A stretch of DNA of 64,000 nucleotides, from positions 1 to 64,000 of the forward strand of contig DATJZG010000080.1 in assembly GCA_035499295.1 (NCBI GenBank), read 5' to 3'. Made by a program: the position numbers and the translations under genes. The notes beneath the pieces are model-generated. The model made no database searches. It was given only the letters and a program-made list of their open reading frames with translations, and had not been told where the DNA came from. This stretch comes from DATJZG01 sp035499295. Lineage in GTDB: Bacteria; Myxococcota; Myxococcia; Myxococcales; Anaeromyxobacteraceae. Below, one piece after another: positions 7,964-16,920 of this stretch; the stretch's first letter is position 1, and each line of letters starts with the position of its first letter.

Positions 7964-10756
7964 CTACTGGCAGACGGGCGGGGGCTTCGGACCCCTCGCC
8001 GGCTTCTTCGCCGAGAGGCGCCGCGTCGCCTTCTTGGCCTCGGCGAACGCCTCGCCCTTCTTCGCCCGCACCAGCTGCTCGTAGGCGTCGAGCGCGCGGC
8101 GGAGGGCGTCCTTGCCGCCGCCGCGCCAGAAGGCCTCCTCCTCCGCCCGCGCCACCGCCAGGCGGGCGTCCGGGGCGAGCGGCGAGTCGGGGAAGCGCTG
8201 CAGGAAGAAGTTCCCGCGGCGGGCCACCTCGGCCGGCCCGCAGGGCTTGGCGCGGTTGATGAGCCGGAAGCTCGCCTCCTCGGCCACCCGCCCCTCTCCC
8301 TGGACGAGCGCCTCGAAGGTCCCGGGGTAGTGCGCCTTTCCGCTCGCCAGCTCGAAGACCGGCTCTCCGAGGAGCTGGGACGCGCGCTCCGCCGACGCGA
8401 GGTCGGGCGCTCCCGACCCCGCCATCTGCTCGGCGAGCTTGCCGGCGGCGAGCAGGACCTCTCCCTTGGCGGAGGACCCCGGCAGGAACTTGGCGAAGGC
8501 GGCGGCGAGCACGAGCGCCTGGCCGGCGCGGTCGCTGCGGCCGAGCTCGTCCATGAGCTTCAGCGCCGCCGGGCCGGAGACGCTCCCCTGTCCCAGTGCC
8601 AGGATCTGGTAGCCGCCCTCGCCGCGCCGGCCGCGCACCCGCACCAGGACGGGCGCGGCGGAGGTCGGCGCGCCCGGGAGGCGGACGAAGAGCAGCTGCC
8701 CCAGGTCTGCCTCGGCGGCCTTCTGGAAGCGGCGCCTGTCCTGGGGGCGCTCCCGGCCCAGGTCCTCGTCGTCCGGGGCCCAGGCCTGGACCTCGAGGGC
8801 CAGCTCGGGCACGGGGACGAGCGCCACCGCCTCCGGCAGCTCGCCGGGGTTGCGCGGGGCGACGCTGAAGGTGTCCGGGTCCTCCTCGTTGGTCGCGGCC
8901 TGGATGCGGGTGCCCTCGCCGAGCGGGTTGCGCTCCGCGAGCTCGCGCCACTGGGGGTAGCGGACGTAGCGACTCGCCACCGACTCCGGCTCGTCGTTCG
9001 GCTCGACCTCCTCGCCCGGCTGCGGCTCGGCGAGCCACACCTTGAGGCTGTACCAGTCGGTCGGCTTCTCCACCGGCTCCTCGCCCGGTCGGTGCTTCTC
9101 GCGCACCGCCAGGTAGTGGACGCCCGGGACCACCGCGGCGCTCAGCTCGAGCGCCCGCCCGGGCCGGGCGCCGTCCACCTGGGCGACCAGGGCGGCCGAG
9201 CGGCGGGAATCGGCTCCGCCTCGCTCGCGGTTCAGGGTGAGCGCCACCCGCAGGCCGCGGATGCCCTCTCCCGGCTTGTCCCCGCTCCACTCGGCGTGGA
9301 GGACGAGGGGCTTGCTCGAGGCGGGGACCTCGACCCGGTAGACGTCCACGTCGCCGGTGACCGCGTTCAACTTGGCGCCGATGTGGCCGCGCACGGTGGC
9401 AACGCCCATGGCGCGGCGTCCGTCCGCGGAGGGGGGAAGCGGCAGGCGGTTGGCGAGGCCGGGCACGTCATTCGGCTCGTGCTCCTCGCCGTCGTAGAAG
9501 TCGGCCGGGCGGAGGGAGGAGGGGAGCGCCGCCGCCAGGCCCGGGGCACGGTCGTGGAGGAGCACGTAGACGTCGTTGAAGCGCCAGGCGACCAGGGCGG
9601 CGAGGGAGAGGACGGCGAGGAGCAGCAGCGGGCCCACCGTGCGCCGGCGCCGGATGGTGCGGATGTGCCGGTCCAGCTCGGCGAAGTCCTGGCGCTTGGC
9701 GATGCGGAGCTCACCGGTCGCCGTCTCCGGCTCCGCGCCCTGCTCCAGGGAGAGCGTGGACTCGGTCGGCTCCACCGCCCGCTGCAGCGCCACCCGCATC
9801 TCGTCGGCGGTCTGGAACCGGTCCTCCGGGTTCTTCTCCAGGGCCTGGTGCACCAGGGCCGCGAACTCGTCCGAGACGGCCGGAGCCAGGTCCTGCAGCG
9901 GCGTCGGCTTCTGGGTGAGGTGGGCGGACACCACCGCCATGGGGTTCGAGGCCACGAACGGAGGGCGGCCGGAGACGAGCTCGTAGAGCACCGCCCCCAC
10001 CGAGTAGAGGTCGGCGCGAGCGTCGAGCTCCTCGCCGCGCGCCTGCTCCGGAGAGAGGTAGTTCGGGGTGCCGATGATCGCCCCGGCGGAGGTCTCGCTG
10101 CCCTCGCCCGCGTCGCGGAGCTTGGCGATGCCGAAGTCGAGGACCTTGACGAAGTCCCCCTCGGTCCGGGTCTGGAGCAGCATGACGTTCGCGGGCTTGA
10201 TGTCCCGGTGGACGATGCCGGCCTCGTGCGCCTCGCCGAGCGATCCGAGCAGCTGGTCGGCGATGTGGAAGACCCGCGCCTCCGGGAGCCTCCGGCTCTC
10301 GCGCAGCACGGTGGCGAGGTCCTTGCCGGGCACGTACTCCATGGCGAGATAGAACCCCTCGTCCCCCTCGACCTCGCCGAAGTCGAAGACCGCGATGGTG
10401 TGAGGGTGGGAGAGGCGGGAGACGATCTGGGCCTCGGAGCGGAAGCGGGCGACCGCCGCCGGGTCGCGAGCGAAGCGACCGCGCAGCACCTTCACCGCGA
10501 GCGCCTTGCCCATGCGCACGTGCTCGGCCTTGTAGACCGAGCCCATGCCCCCCTCGCCCAGGAGGGCCATGAGCCGGTAGCGGTCGGCGATGACCTTCCC
10601 CACCCACGCCTGCGAGGCCGAGTAGGTCTTCTCCTGGGGGGGGCGCAGGTCGGTCCCGCACTTGGGGCAGAAGTTCAGCGCCGCCGTCGAGGGATCGGCG
10701 AGGTAGCCGCACCGCGGGCACGGGTCGCGGAGAGGGATGAGGGCAGCCTGCGACAT
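7964..10756 (-). CDS. Membrane Ser/Thr protein kinase with N-terminal zinc ribbon
   Basis: 930 residues from the ATG at 10756. Order: zinc ribbon with Cys13, Cys16, Cys30 and Cys33; a Hanks-type kinase domain at about residues 60-325 (P-loop GEGGMG at 67-72, Lys89 of LAVKVL, catalytic loop HRDIKPANV, DFG, and the GTPNYLSPEQA activation/P+1 segment); one transmembrane helix near residues 375-395 (VGPLLLLAVLSLAALVAW); then a large extracytoplasmic part. That part has two EPND-containing beta domains (EEHEPNDVPGLAN, EVEPNDEPES) resembling bacterial pre-peptidase C-terminal domains and a helical TPR-like C-terminus. All catalytic residues are intact. It is transcribed divergently from mreB. An upstream in-frame start at 10798 exists but MSQAAL fits better. 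Signal and substrates unknown. Confidence 0.93.
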   Translation of the reverse strand: MSQAALIPLRDPCPRCGYLADPSTAALNFCPKCGTDLRPPQEKTYSASQAWVGKVIADRYRLMALLGEGGMGSVYKAEHVRMGKALAVKVLRGRFARDPAAVARFRSEAQIVSRLSHPHTIAVFDFGEVEGDEGFYLAMEYVPGKDLATVLRESRRLPEARVFHIADQLLGSLGEAHEAGIVHRDIKPANVMLLQTRTEGDFVKVLDFGIAKLRDAGEGSETSAGAIIGTPNYLSPEQARGEELDARADLYSVGAVLYELVSGRPPFVASNPMAVVSAHLTQKPTPLQDLAPAVSDEFAALVHQALEKNPEDRFQTADEMRVALQRAVEPTESTLSLEQGAEPETATGELRIAKRQDFAELDRHIRTIRRRRTVGPLLLLAVLSLAALVAWRFNDVYVLLHDRAPGLAAALPSSLRPADFYDGEEHEPNDVPGLANRLPLPPSADGRRAMGVATVRGHIGAKLNAVTGDVDVYRVEVPASSKPLVLHAEWSGDKPGEGIRGLRVALTLNRERGGADSRRSAALVAQVDGARPGRALELSAAVVPGVHYLAVREKHRPGEEPVEKPTDWYSLKVWLAEPQPGEEVEPNDEPESVASRYVRYPQWRELAERNPLGEGTRIQAATNEEDPDTFSVAPRNPGELPEAVALVPVPELALEVQAWAPDDEDLGRERPQDRRRFQKAAEADLGQLLFVRLPGAPTSAAPVLVRVRGRRGEGGYQILALGQGSVSGPAALKLMDELGRSDRAGQALVLAAAFAKFLPGSSAKGEVLLAAGKLAEQMAGSGAPDLASAERASQLLGEPVFELASGKAHYPGTFEALVQGEGRVAEEASFRLINRAKPCGPAEVARRGNFFLQRFPDSPLAPDARLAVARAEEEAFWRGGGKDALRRALDAYEQLVRAKKGEAFAEAKKATRRLSAKKPARGPKPPPVCQ

Positions 10757-10769
10757 CGCGTTCTCAGCG

Positions 10770-10798
10770 AGCGTAACAGCGATGCGGAGACCCTCCAA
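10770..10798 (-). promoter_or_regulatory. Candidate promoter of the kinase gene
   Basis: On the minus strand TTGGAG (10798-10793), 17-base spacer, TACGCT (10775-10770), 13 bases before the ATG. The -10 match is only moderate. Confidence 0.4.
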
Positions 10799-10899
10799 AG
10801 GACCGCCGCCGTGGGACAGGGGCGATGTCAGGTGATTTCCCCGGAAAGCCTACTCGGGCGGCACCTCTGAGAGTGCGTGGGAGCGATTTCCACCTGTCG

Positions 10900-10927
10900 T
10901 TGCGAACCCCTGGGGCCCTGCTATAGT
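10900..10927 (+). promoter_or_regulatory. Promoter of mreB
   Basis: TTGCGA (10900-10905), 16-base spacer, TATAGT (10922-10927) preceded by GC. Predicted leader of about 18 bases to the GTG at 10952. Confidence 0.65.
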
Positions 10928-10951
10928 CGCGCACCCCGGACGGCTCAAAAC

Positions 10952-11983
<1,032 letters not shown>

Positions 11984-12000
11984 CCCCCGCCGGGGCGGCC

Positions 12001-12039
12001 TGTCGGGATTCCCGGGCCGCTCTTCGGGAAACCCCGACA
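12001..12039 (+). terminator. Long imperfect hairpin after mreB
   Basis: Outer stem TGTCGGG (12001-12007) with CCCGACA (12033-12039); inner stem TTCCCG (12009-12014) with CGGGAA (12025-12030). No T-run follows, so it may be a weak terminator, an mRNA stabiliser, or part of the leader of the next gene. Confidence 0.4.
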
Positions 12040-12167
12040 TCTCCCCCATGTAACCTCCTGGAATCAGGGAACGGGGCGCCTGGCAGGGCGCGTGCAAACT
12101 CCATCTCTCGAACCGGGCAGCCAACCCAGAGCAGGCCGCCCAAGAGACCTCGAACGGAGAAAATGCC

Positions 12168-12473
12168 ATGAAGCGCAACGTCCCCTCCCTCATCGGTGCC
12201 GCCGTCGGACTCGCCCTCTTCCTCGCCATCGCCCTCCTCCCCGCCCTCCTCTACGGCGGCTATGCAGGCGTGCTGCTCGCCGGCGGGATCTTCGGAACGC
12301 CGGTGCAGCCGACGCTCCTCGTCCGCGGGCTCATCGTGTTCGGAATGGTGCTCGGCGCGGTGGGGGTCGGATCCCTCTTCGCGGTCGGCGGCGCCGCCGC
12401 CGGTGCCGCCGTGGGCGCGCTCACGCAGGCCGCCACCCCGGCGAAGCCCGCCGCCGAGGAGCACAAGGCGTAA
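12168..12473 (+). CDS. Small two-helix membrane protein, unknown
   Basis: 101 residues. Two hydrophobic helices at about residues 8-30 and 48-85, the second very rich in Gly and Ala with small-residue packing, and a short polar tail AKPAAEEHKA. The ATG at 12168 has a GGAG site at 12156-12159. It lies alone between mreB and the cytochrome fusion gene and is followed by a clear terminator, so it is probably a real short transcript. No family recognised. Confidence 0.7.
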   Translation: MKRNVPSLIGAAVGLALFLAIALLPALLYGGYAGVLLAGGIFGTPVQPTLLVRGLIVFGMVLGAVGVGSLFAVGGAAAGAAVGALTQAATPAKPAAEEHKA

Positions 12474-12533
12474 GACCCGAGGTCCCTCCCTCAGGGAGCT
12501 CCGGCGCAGACCCTCAGCTGCTCCGGATCGGGA

Positions 12534-12570
12534 CGAGCGCCGGCGCCAGGAGCGCCGGCGCTCGCTTTTT
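12534..12570 (+). terminator. Rho-independent terminator
   Basis: GAGCGCCGGCG (12535-12545) pairs perfectly with CGCCGGCGCTC (12553-12563) across a 7-base loop, extendable by one C-G pair, followed by CTTTTTC. It closes the small membrane-protein transcript and insulates the cytochrome promoter. Confidence 0.88.
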
Positions 12571-12666
12571 CGGACGCCGCCCTTTTGCGCGCAGGATCTG
12601 CGCCCGGCGGAGGAGCTGACCGACCTCAATGCGCCGGGATTCCAGGGGCTTACCCTGCGTGATTTC

Positions 12667-12681
12667 AGGCACATTGCTTGC
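12667..12681 (+). promoter_or_regulatory. Candidate sigma-54 (-24/-12) promoter
   Basis: AGGCAC (12667-12672) and TTGC (12678-12681), with the invariant GG and GC separated by exactly 10 bases, matching TGGCACN5TTGC except for the first base. Transcription would start near 12693, five bases before the ATG of the cytochrome b/c fusion. A CAGGG-N5-CCCTG inverted repeat lies just upstream (12643-12657). Confidence 0.55.
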
Positions 12682-12697
12682 TCGTCGGGTGCGCTCC

Positions 12698-14416
12698 ATG
12701 CGCGCCATCTCTCTTCTTGCGGCACTCCTCGTCGCCCTCCCGCAGGCCGCCGCGTCCGCCGAAAACGCGCCCGCGCCGGCGAAGAAGGCGGAGCCGAACC
12801 CCAACCAGGCGTGCCTCGACTGCCACGAGGCCTCGAAGCCCGACGAGGCCGGGGTGCGCCCCGCCGAGTTCGCGAAGTCGGTGCACGGGGCCTTCGCCTG
12901 CACCGACTGCCACGCGGGGTACGAGGCCCCCGGCCCCCACGAGCTCAAGCCGCTCGCGGGCGAGGACGCCGCCTTCGTCGCCAAGCTCGACGCGCTCAAG
13001 GCGAGCAGCGCCCCGCGCGCCTACCTCGCCTGCCCCACCTGCCACGCGGACGTGGCGGAGCAGCTGGCCGCGTCGGTCCACGGCAAGTGGCTCAAGGACC
13101 CGAGCGCCAAGGTGGCCGGCCCCACCTGCGCGAAGTGCCACGGCAAGGTCCACGAGATCGCGAAGATCGTCCACGAGCCCTCCGGCAGCGCCACCCGCTA
13201 CGCGCCCGCCGATCGGGCCATCATGGCCCGCTGCGAGGCCTGTCACGGCAACGTCCACTTCGCGGAGAGCGCCGGGCTCAAGGCAGAGGTGGAGAGCACC
13301 TTCCGCGACTCCATCCACGGGCGGCTGGTGGCGCTGGGGTCGAAGCGGGCGCCAGCCTGCGCCGACTGCCACGGCGCGGCCGAGAAGGACGACCGGGGCG
13401 TGGTGCACCCGAACGCCCACCGCATCCTGGCGAAGACCGACCCGGGTTCCACCGTCTACCCGGCCAACAAGGCCAAGACTTGCGCCCGCTGCCACCCCGG
13501 CGCCAGCGACAACTTCGCCGCCCTCATCTCCCACCGCCCGCCGTGGGAGAGCGACCACGTCGTGCCCCACATCCTCCACGTCGCCTTCTCCTGGCTGGCG
13601 GCGCTCACCCTGCTCTTCTTCGCCTTCCACGTCGTCGTCGACTTCCAGTACGAGCTGCGCAAGCGTCTGCAGCACAGGCACCACGCGCTCTCCGAGAAGA
13701 GCGACGTGCTCGAGAACACCTTCGTCCAGCGCTTCGACATCCACCAGCGCATCCAGCACTGGTTCATGCTCTCGGGCGTCATCCTGCTCGGGGTCACCGG
13801 CTGGCCGCTGCGCGGCGCCGGCTCGCTCGAGGCCACCGAGAGCAGCCGCAAGATCATGTCGCTCTTCGGCGGGCCGAACGGCGCCGGCGTGGCGCACCGC
13901 GTCGCCGCCGTCATGATCATGTTCGCGGGCCTCTACCACCTCGTGTACCTGGCCACCAAGGCGTCGAAGCGCACCCTGCCCATGTCGATGCTCCCCGTCC
14001 CCAAGGACGCCATCGACATGCGCGACAACCTGCTCCACATGATGGGCCTCCTGAAGGAGCGGCCCAAGTTCCCCAAGTACAGCTACCTGGAGAAGTTCGA
14101 TTACTGGGCGGTGTTCTGGGGCATGGTGATGATGGTGGGCACCGGGTTCGTCCTGTGGTTCCCGGTCTTCTTCGCCAACTACGCGCCCCACTGGTTGCTC
14201 ACCTCGGCCCAGATCATCCACGGGGAGGAGGCCACCCTCGCCATCCTCTTCCTCTTCGTGGTGCACTTCTACAACGCGCACCTCAAGCCCTCCATCTTCC
14301 CCATGAGCTGGACCTGGTTGAACGGGAAGATCAGCCTGGCGATGATGAAGCACGAGCACGAGGCGGAGTTCGAGCAGTACGAGCGGCGCACCCAGGAGCA
14401 GAAGAGGAAGGGCTAG
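12698..14416 (+). CDS. Heptaheme cytochrome c fused to cytochrome b membrane domain (CbcL-like)
   Basis: 572 residues. A Sec signal (MRAISLLAALLVALPQAAASA) leads into a periplasmic domain with seven CxxCH heme sites (CLDCH, CTDCH, CPTCH, CAKCH, CEACH, CADCH, CARCH; residues about 38-270). A membrane domain of about five helices follows, with His residues placed as b-heme ligands (FAFHVVVDF, IQHWFML, GLYHLVY, VVHFYNAH), resembling the FdnI/HydC cytochrome b family. The same architecture occurs in Geobacter CbcL, a menaquinol-oxidising inner-membrane cytochrome, which has nine c-hemes. Likely role: moving electrons between the quinone pool and periplasmic cytochromes. I chose the ATG at 12698 over an upstream in-frame ATG because of the signal peptide. 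The candidate sigma-54 promoter lies directly upstream. Confidence 0.9.
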   Translation: MRAISLLAALLVALPQAAASAENAPAPAKKAEPNPNQACLDCHEASKPDEAGVRPAEFAKSVHGAFACTDCHAGYEAPGPHELKPLAGEDAAFVAKLDALKASSAPRAYLACPTCHADVAEQLAASVHGKWLKDPSAKVAGPTCAKCHGKVHEIAKIVHEPSGSATRYAPADRAIMARCEACHGNVHFAESAGLKAEVESTFRDSIHGRLVALGSKRAPACADCHGAAEKDDRGVVHPNAHRILAKTDPGSTVYPANKAKTCARCHPGASDNFAALISHRPPWESDHVVPHILHVAFSWLAALTLLFFAFHVVVDFQYELRKRLQHRHHALSEKSDVLENTFVQRFDIHQRIQHWFMLSGVILLGVTGWPLRGAGSLEATESSRKIMSLFGGPNGAGVAHRVAAVMIMFAGLYHLVYLATKASKRTLPMSMLPVPKDAIDMRDNLLHMMGLLKERPKFPKYSYLEKFDYWAVFWGMVMMVGTGFVLWFPVFFANYAPHWLLTSAQIIHGEEATLAILFLFVVHFYNAHLKPSIFPMSWTWLNGKISLAMMKHEHEAEFEQYERRTQEQKRKG

Positions 14417-14419
14417 ACC

Positions 14420-14452
14420 GCCGGGCGCGCCGCCGGCGCCCTCGCGCCCGGC
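14420..14452. terminator. Hairpin between convergent cytochrome genes
   Basis: GCCGGGCGCG (14420-14429) pairs perfectly with CGCGCCCGGC (14443-14452). It fills the 37-base gap between two convergent genes. No T-run on either side, so efficiency is uncertain. Confidence 0.5.
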
Positions 14453-14453
14453 C

Positions 14454-15353
14454 CTACTTGCGGGAGCGGACCGCCTTCGCCGCCCGGACGGCGAAGGAGT
14501 GGCAGCTAGCGCAGGCCTTCGCCTCCGCGTGCTCGCCGGCGCGCGCGTGGCAGCGAAGGCAGTCGACGCTCGAGGCCCGCCACAGGTGGGCGGCGTGGCA
14601 GGCGCCGCACCTCTGGTGCCCGGCCGAGGCGTGCAGCCCCGCCGACCCCAGCTGGGCGTGGCAGCTCGCGCAGGCCACCAGCGCCCCGACGGGAGTGGCG
14701 GCGTGGGGCTTGTGGCAGGTGCCGCAGTCGAAACGCATGGGGGCGTCGTCGGCGAAGCGCGCCGGGTGGACCCCGGCGGCCTGGTGGCAGCGCAGGCAGT
14801 CGCGCCGGGTGGGGAGGAGACCGGGGTCCTTGGCGAGGAAGTCGTGGCAGGTGAAGCAGTGGAGCTTCGCCATCCCCTGCGCGAACACGGTGTGGGCGCC
14901 GTGGCACTGCTTGCAGGCGTCGGTGAGCGGCCGAAACCCGTGCACCCCGGCGGCGTGGCAGACCACGCAGGCGATCTTCTGCTGCTGGTAGTGGATGCGG
15001 TGCCCGCGCGAGGCACCCACCTGCGGCCAGTTCCCGTCGTGCGAGAGGTGGCACTGCGCGCAGGCGCCGATCTCCACCGGAGCGTGGTTGGCGCCCGAGC
15101 CGGGAGAGCGCCCCGAGACGAAGGCGCGCAGCATGGCGAGCCCCTGCTCCGGGGTGGAGTGGTGGCAGCGCTGGCACGCCACGCTCTTGTGGCTCCCGTT
15201 CGCCCAGAGGGAGAACTCGGGGCTCGCCCGGTGGCACTGCGCGCACAGGCGGGGGTCGTTGTCGACGAAGCGCTTGAGCCGGAGGGCGCCCGCCGCCACC
15301 GCCAGGAGGAGGCTGGCGGCGACGAGCGCGTAGAACACCGGCCGCGGGCGCAT
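14454..15353 (-). CDS. 12-heme membrane-anchored cytochrome c (NapC/NrfH-like anchor)
   Basis: 299 residues with twelve CxxCH sites, one heme per 25 residues. An uncleaved N-terminal helix (VFYALVAASLLLAVAAGALRL) is followed by CAQCH, CQRCH, CAQCH, CVVCH, CKQCH, CFTCH, CLRCH, CGTCH, CASCH, CGACH, CLRCH and CASCH. Many extra His residues (HRIHY, HKPH) can act as distal ligands. The anchor plus early heme pairs resemble NapC/NrfH-type quinol dehydrogenases, but the heme number is three-fold higher, so it may combine quinol oxidation with a periplasmic wire. It converges on the CbcL-like gene and diverges from the sensor kinase. Confidence 0.92.
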   Translation of the reverse strand: MRPRPVFYALVAASLLLAVAAGALRLKRFVDNDPRLCAQCHRASPEFSLWANGSHKSVACQRCHHSTPEQGLAMLRAFVSGRSPGSGANHAPVEIGACAQCHLSHDGNWPQVGASRGHRIHYQQQKIACVVCHAAGVHGFRPLTDACKQCHGAHTVFAQGMAKLHCFTCHDFLAKDPGLLPTRRDCLRCHQAAGVHPARFADDAPMRFDCGTCHKPHAATPVGALVACASCHAQLGSAGLHASAGHQRCGACHAAHLWRASSVDCLRCHARAGEHAEAKACASCHSFAVRAAKAVRSRK

Positions 15354-15362
15354 GGGGGGGCC

Positions 15363-15368
15363 ATTCTA
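15363..15368 (-). promoter_or_regulatory. -10 box of the 12-heme cytochrome promoter
   Basis: On the minus strand TAGAAT preceded by CGCA, ending 9 bases before the ATG. The intervening bases are GG and C7, with no Shine-Dalgarno. No strong -35. Confidence 0.45.
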
Positions 15369-15450
15369 TGCGAACGGTCTCGAAACCCGAAAAGCGCCCC
15401 TGGGCTGCGGGCGCTCGGGCGCGGTACGCTGTCTTGGGGGACCACGGACC

Positions 15451-16920
15451 GTGACCCTTCAGATCAAGCTCTTCGTCCTGGTGGCCGGCTTGGTGGTGTT
15501 CGTCGCGAGCGGCGTCACCGCGGTCGCCCTCTGGCGCGAGGTGGAGCGCGGCCAGGAGCTGCTCGCCCGCGAGGGCAGCGGCATCGCCGCCTCCTCCGCC
15601 TACAGCGCGGCGCGCTTCCTCGGGCCGGAGGGGCTCGAGAAGGGGGGCGGGCAGGCCCTCGAGGCCATCGCCCGGCGGGTGCGGGAGTCGGGCCCCTTCG
15701 ATCGCGTCTGGGTGGTGGACGGGACCGGGGCGCTCGTGGCCTGCGCCGCGGTGACCGGGGCGAGGTGCCCGGAGCGCACGCCGCCGAGCATCTTCCAGCG
15801 CTCGGGCGGACCGCTCGAGGCCATCGACCGGCTCGTCCACCCCGGCGGCATCGTGGCGAGCGCCCCGGTGCTGCGCGAGGGGGAGCTGGTGGGGGCCTTC
15901 CACCTCGAGTACAGCCATGAGGAGATCCTGGGGAACGCGCGGCGTCTCGCCTGGGGGGTGGCGCTCGTCGCCGCCTTCTGGATCGCGGTGGGGCTCTCGC
16001 TCGCCGCCTACCTGCTGCACCGCATCGCCCTGCCGCTCGAGCAGGTCGTCGAGGCCTCCGACCAGCTCGCCGAGGAGGGCGGGGTGCAGCTGCCCGTCCC
16101 CGGCGACAAGGAGCTCGCCGAGCTGGTGAACGCCGTGAACCGGATGTCGCTCCGGCTGGCGGAGCGCCGCGAGGAGAACGAGAAGCTCATCGCCTCCCTG
16201 GAGCGGAGGGTGGAGGAGAAGACGCGCGAGGTCCTGCGCGCCGACAGGCTCGCGACCCTGGGAGGCATCGCCGCCGGCTTCGCCCACGAGCTCGGGAACT
16301 CCCTCAACGTCATCCGCGGCTACTCGGCGGTGGCGCTCCGCGAGCTCCCGCCCGACCACGCCAACCGCGCCGACCTGGAGGCCATCCGCCGGGAGGTGTC
16401 GCGCGCCGCCAGCCTGATGGAGCGCTTCCTGGTCTTCGCCCGCGCCCGCCCCAGCAAGGCCCGCGTCCAGTCCATCGAGCCGGTGCTGCGCGAGGCGGTG
16501 GAGGTGGTGGGACCCGCCGCGGCCCAGGCGGGGGTGGAGACCGACGTGGTGCTGGAGGCCGACGCCCCCGAGGTGCGGGCCGACCCGGTGCTGCTGCGCC
16601 AGGCCTTCCTCAACCTGTGCGTGAACGCCGTCCAGGCCATGCAGCCCGGAGGGGGCGGGCGCCTCTCCGTCCGCGCGCTGCGGCGCAACGGCGACCTGGT
16701 GGTCGAGTTTCGGGACACCGGTCCCGGTATGGATGCGGAGACCGCCAGCCGGGTGTTCGAGCCCTTCTACACCACCAAGGCGAACGGGACGGGCCTGGGC
16801 CTCGCCATCGTCCGACAGGCGGCCGAGGCCCACGGGGGCTCGGTGTCGGTGGAGAGCCTTCCGGGCCAGGGGGCGACCTTCCGCATCCAGCTCCCGGCGG
16901 CAGAGGAGAGTGCGGCATGA
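15451..16920 (+). CDS. Membrane sensor histidine kinase
   Basis: 489 residues. Helix 1 (residues 5-25), a periplasmic sensor region of about 135 residues, helix 2 (about 165-190), HAMP, a coiled linker, HisKA with the phospho-acceptor in GFAHELGNSLNVI (His279), then HATPase_c with NLCVNAVQAM (N box), DTGPGM (G1) and GTGLGLAI (G2). The GTG at 15451 directly precedes the first membrane helix. Its stop overlaps the next start as ATGA, so kinase and regulator are translationally coupled. It diverges from the 12-heme cytochrome, suggesting a respiratory or redox signal; the sensor domain has three Cys but no clear cofactor motif. Confidence 0.93.
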   Translation: MTLQIKLFVLVAGLVVFVASGVTAVALWREVERGQELLAREGSGIAASSAYSAARFLGPEGLEKGGGQALEAIARRVRESGPFDRVWVVDGTGALVACAAVTGARCPERTPPSIFQRSGGPLEAIDRLVHPGGIVASAPVLREGELVGAFHLEYSHEEILGNARRLAWGVALVAAFWIAVGLSLAAYLLHRIALPLEQVVEASDQLAEEGGVQLPVPGDKELAELVNAVNRMSLRLAERREENEKLIASLERRVEEKTREVLRADRLATLGGIAAGFAHELGNSLNVIRGYSAVALRELPPDHANRADLEAIRREVSRAASLMERFLVFARARPSKARVQSIEPVLREAVEVVGPAAAQAGVETDVVLEADAPEVRADPVLLRQAFLNLCVNAVQAMQPGGGGRLSVRALRRNGDLVVEFRDTGPGMDAETASRVFEPFYTTKANGTGLGLAIVRQAAEAHGGSVSVESLPGQGATFRIQLPAAEESAA

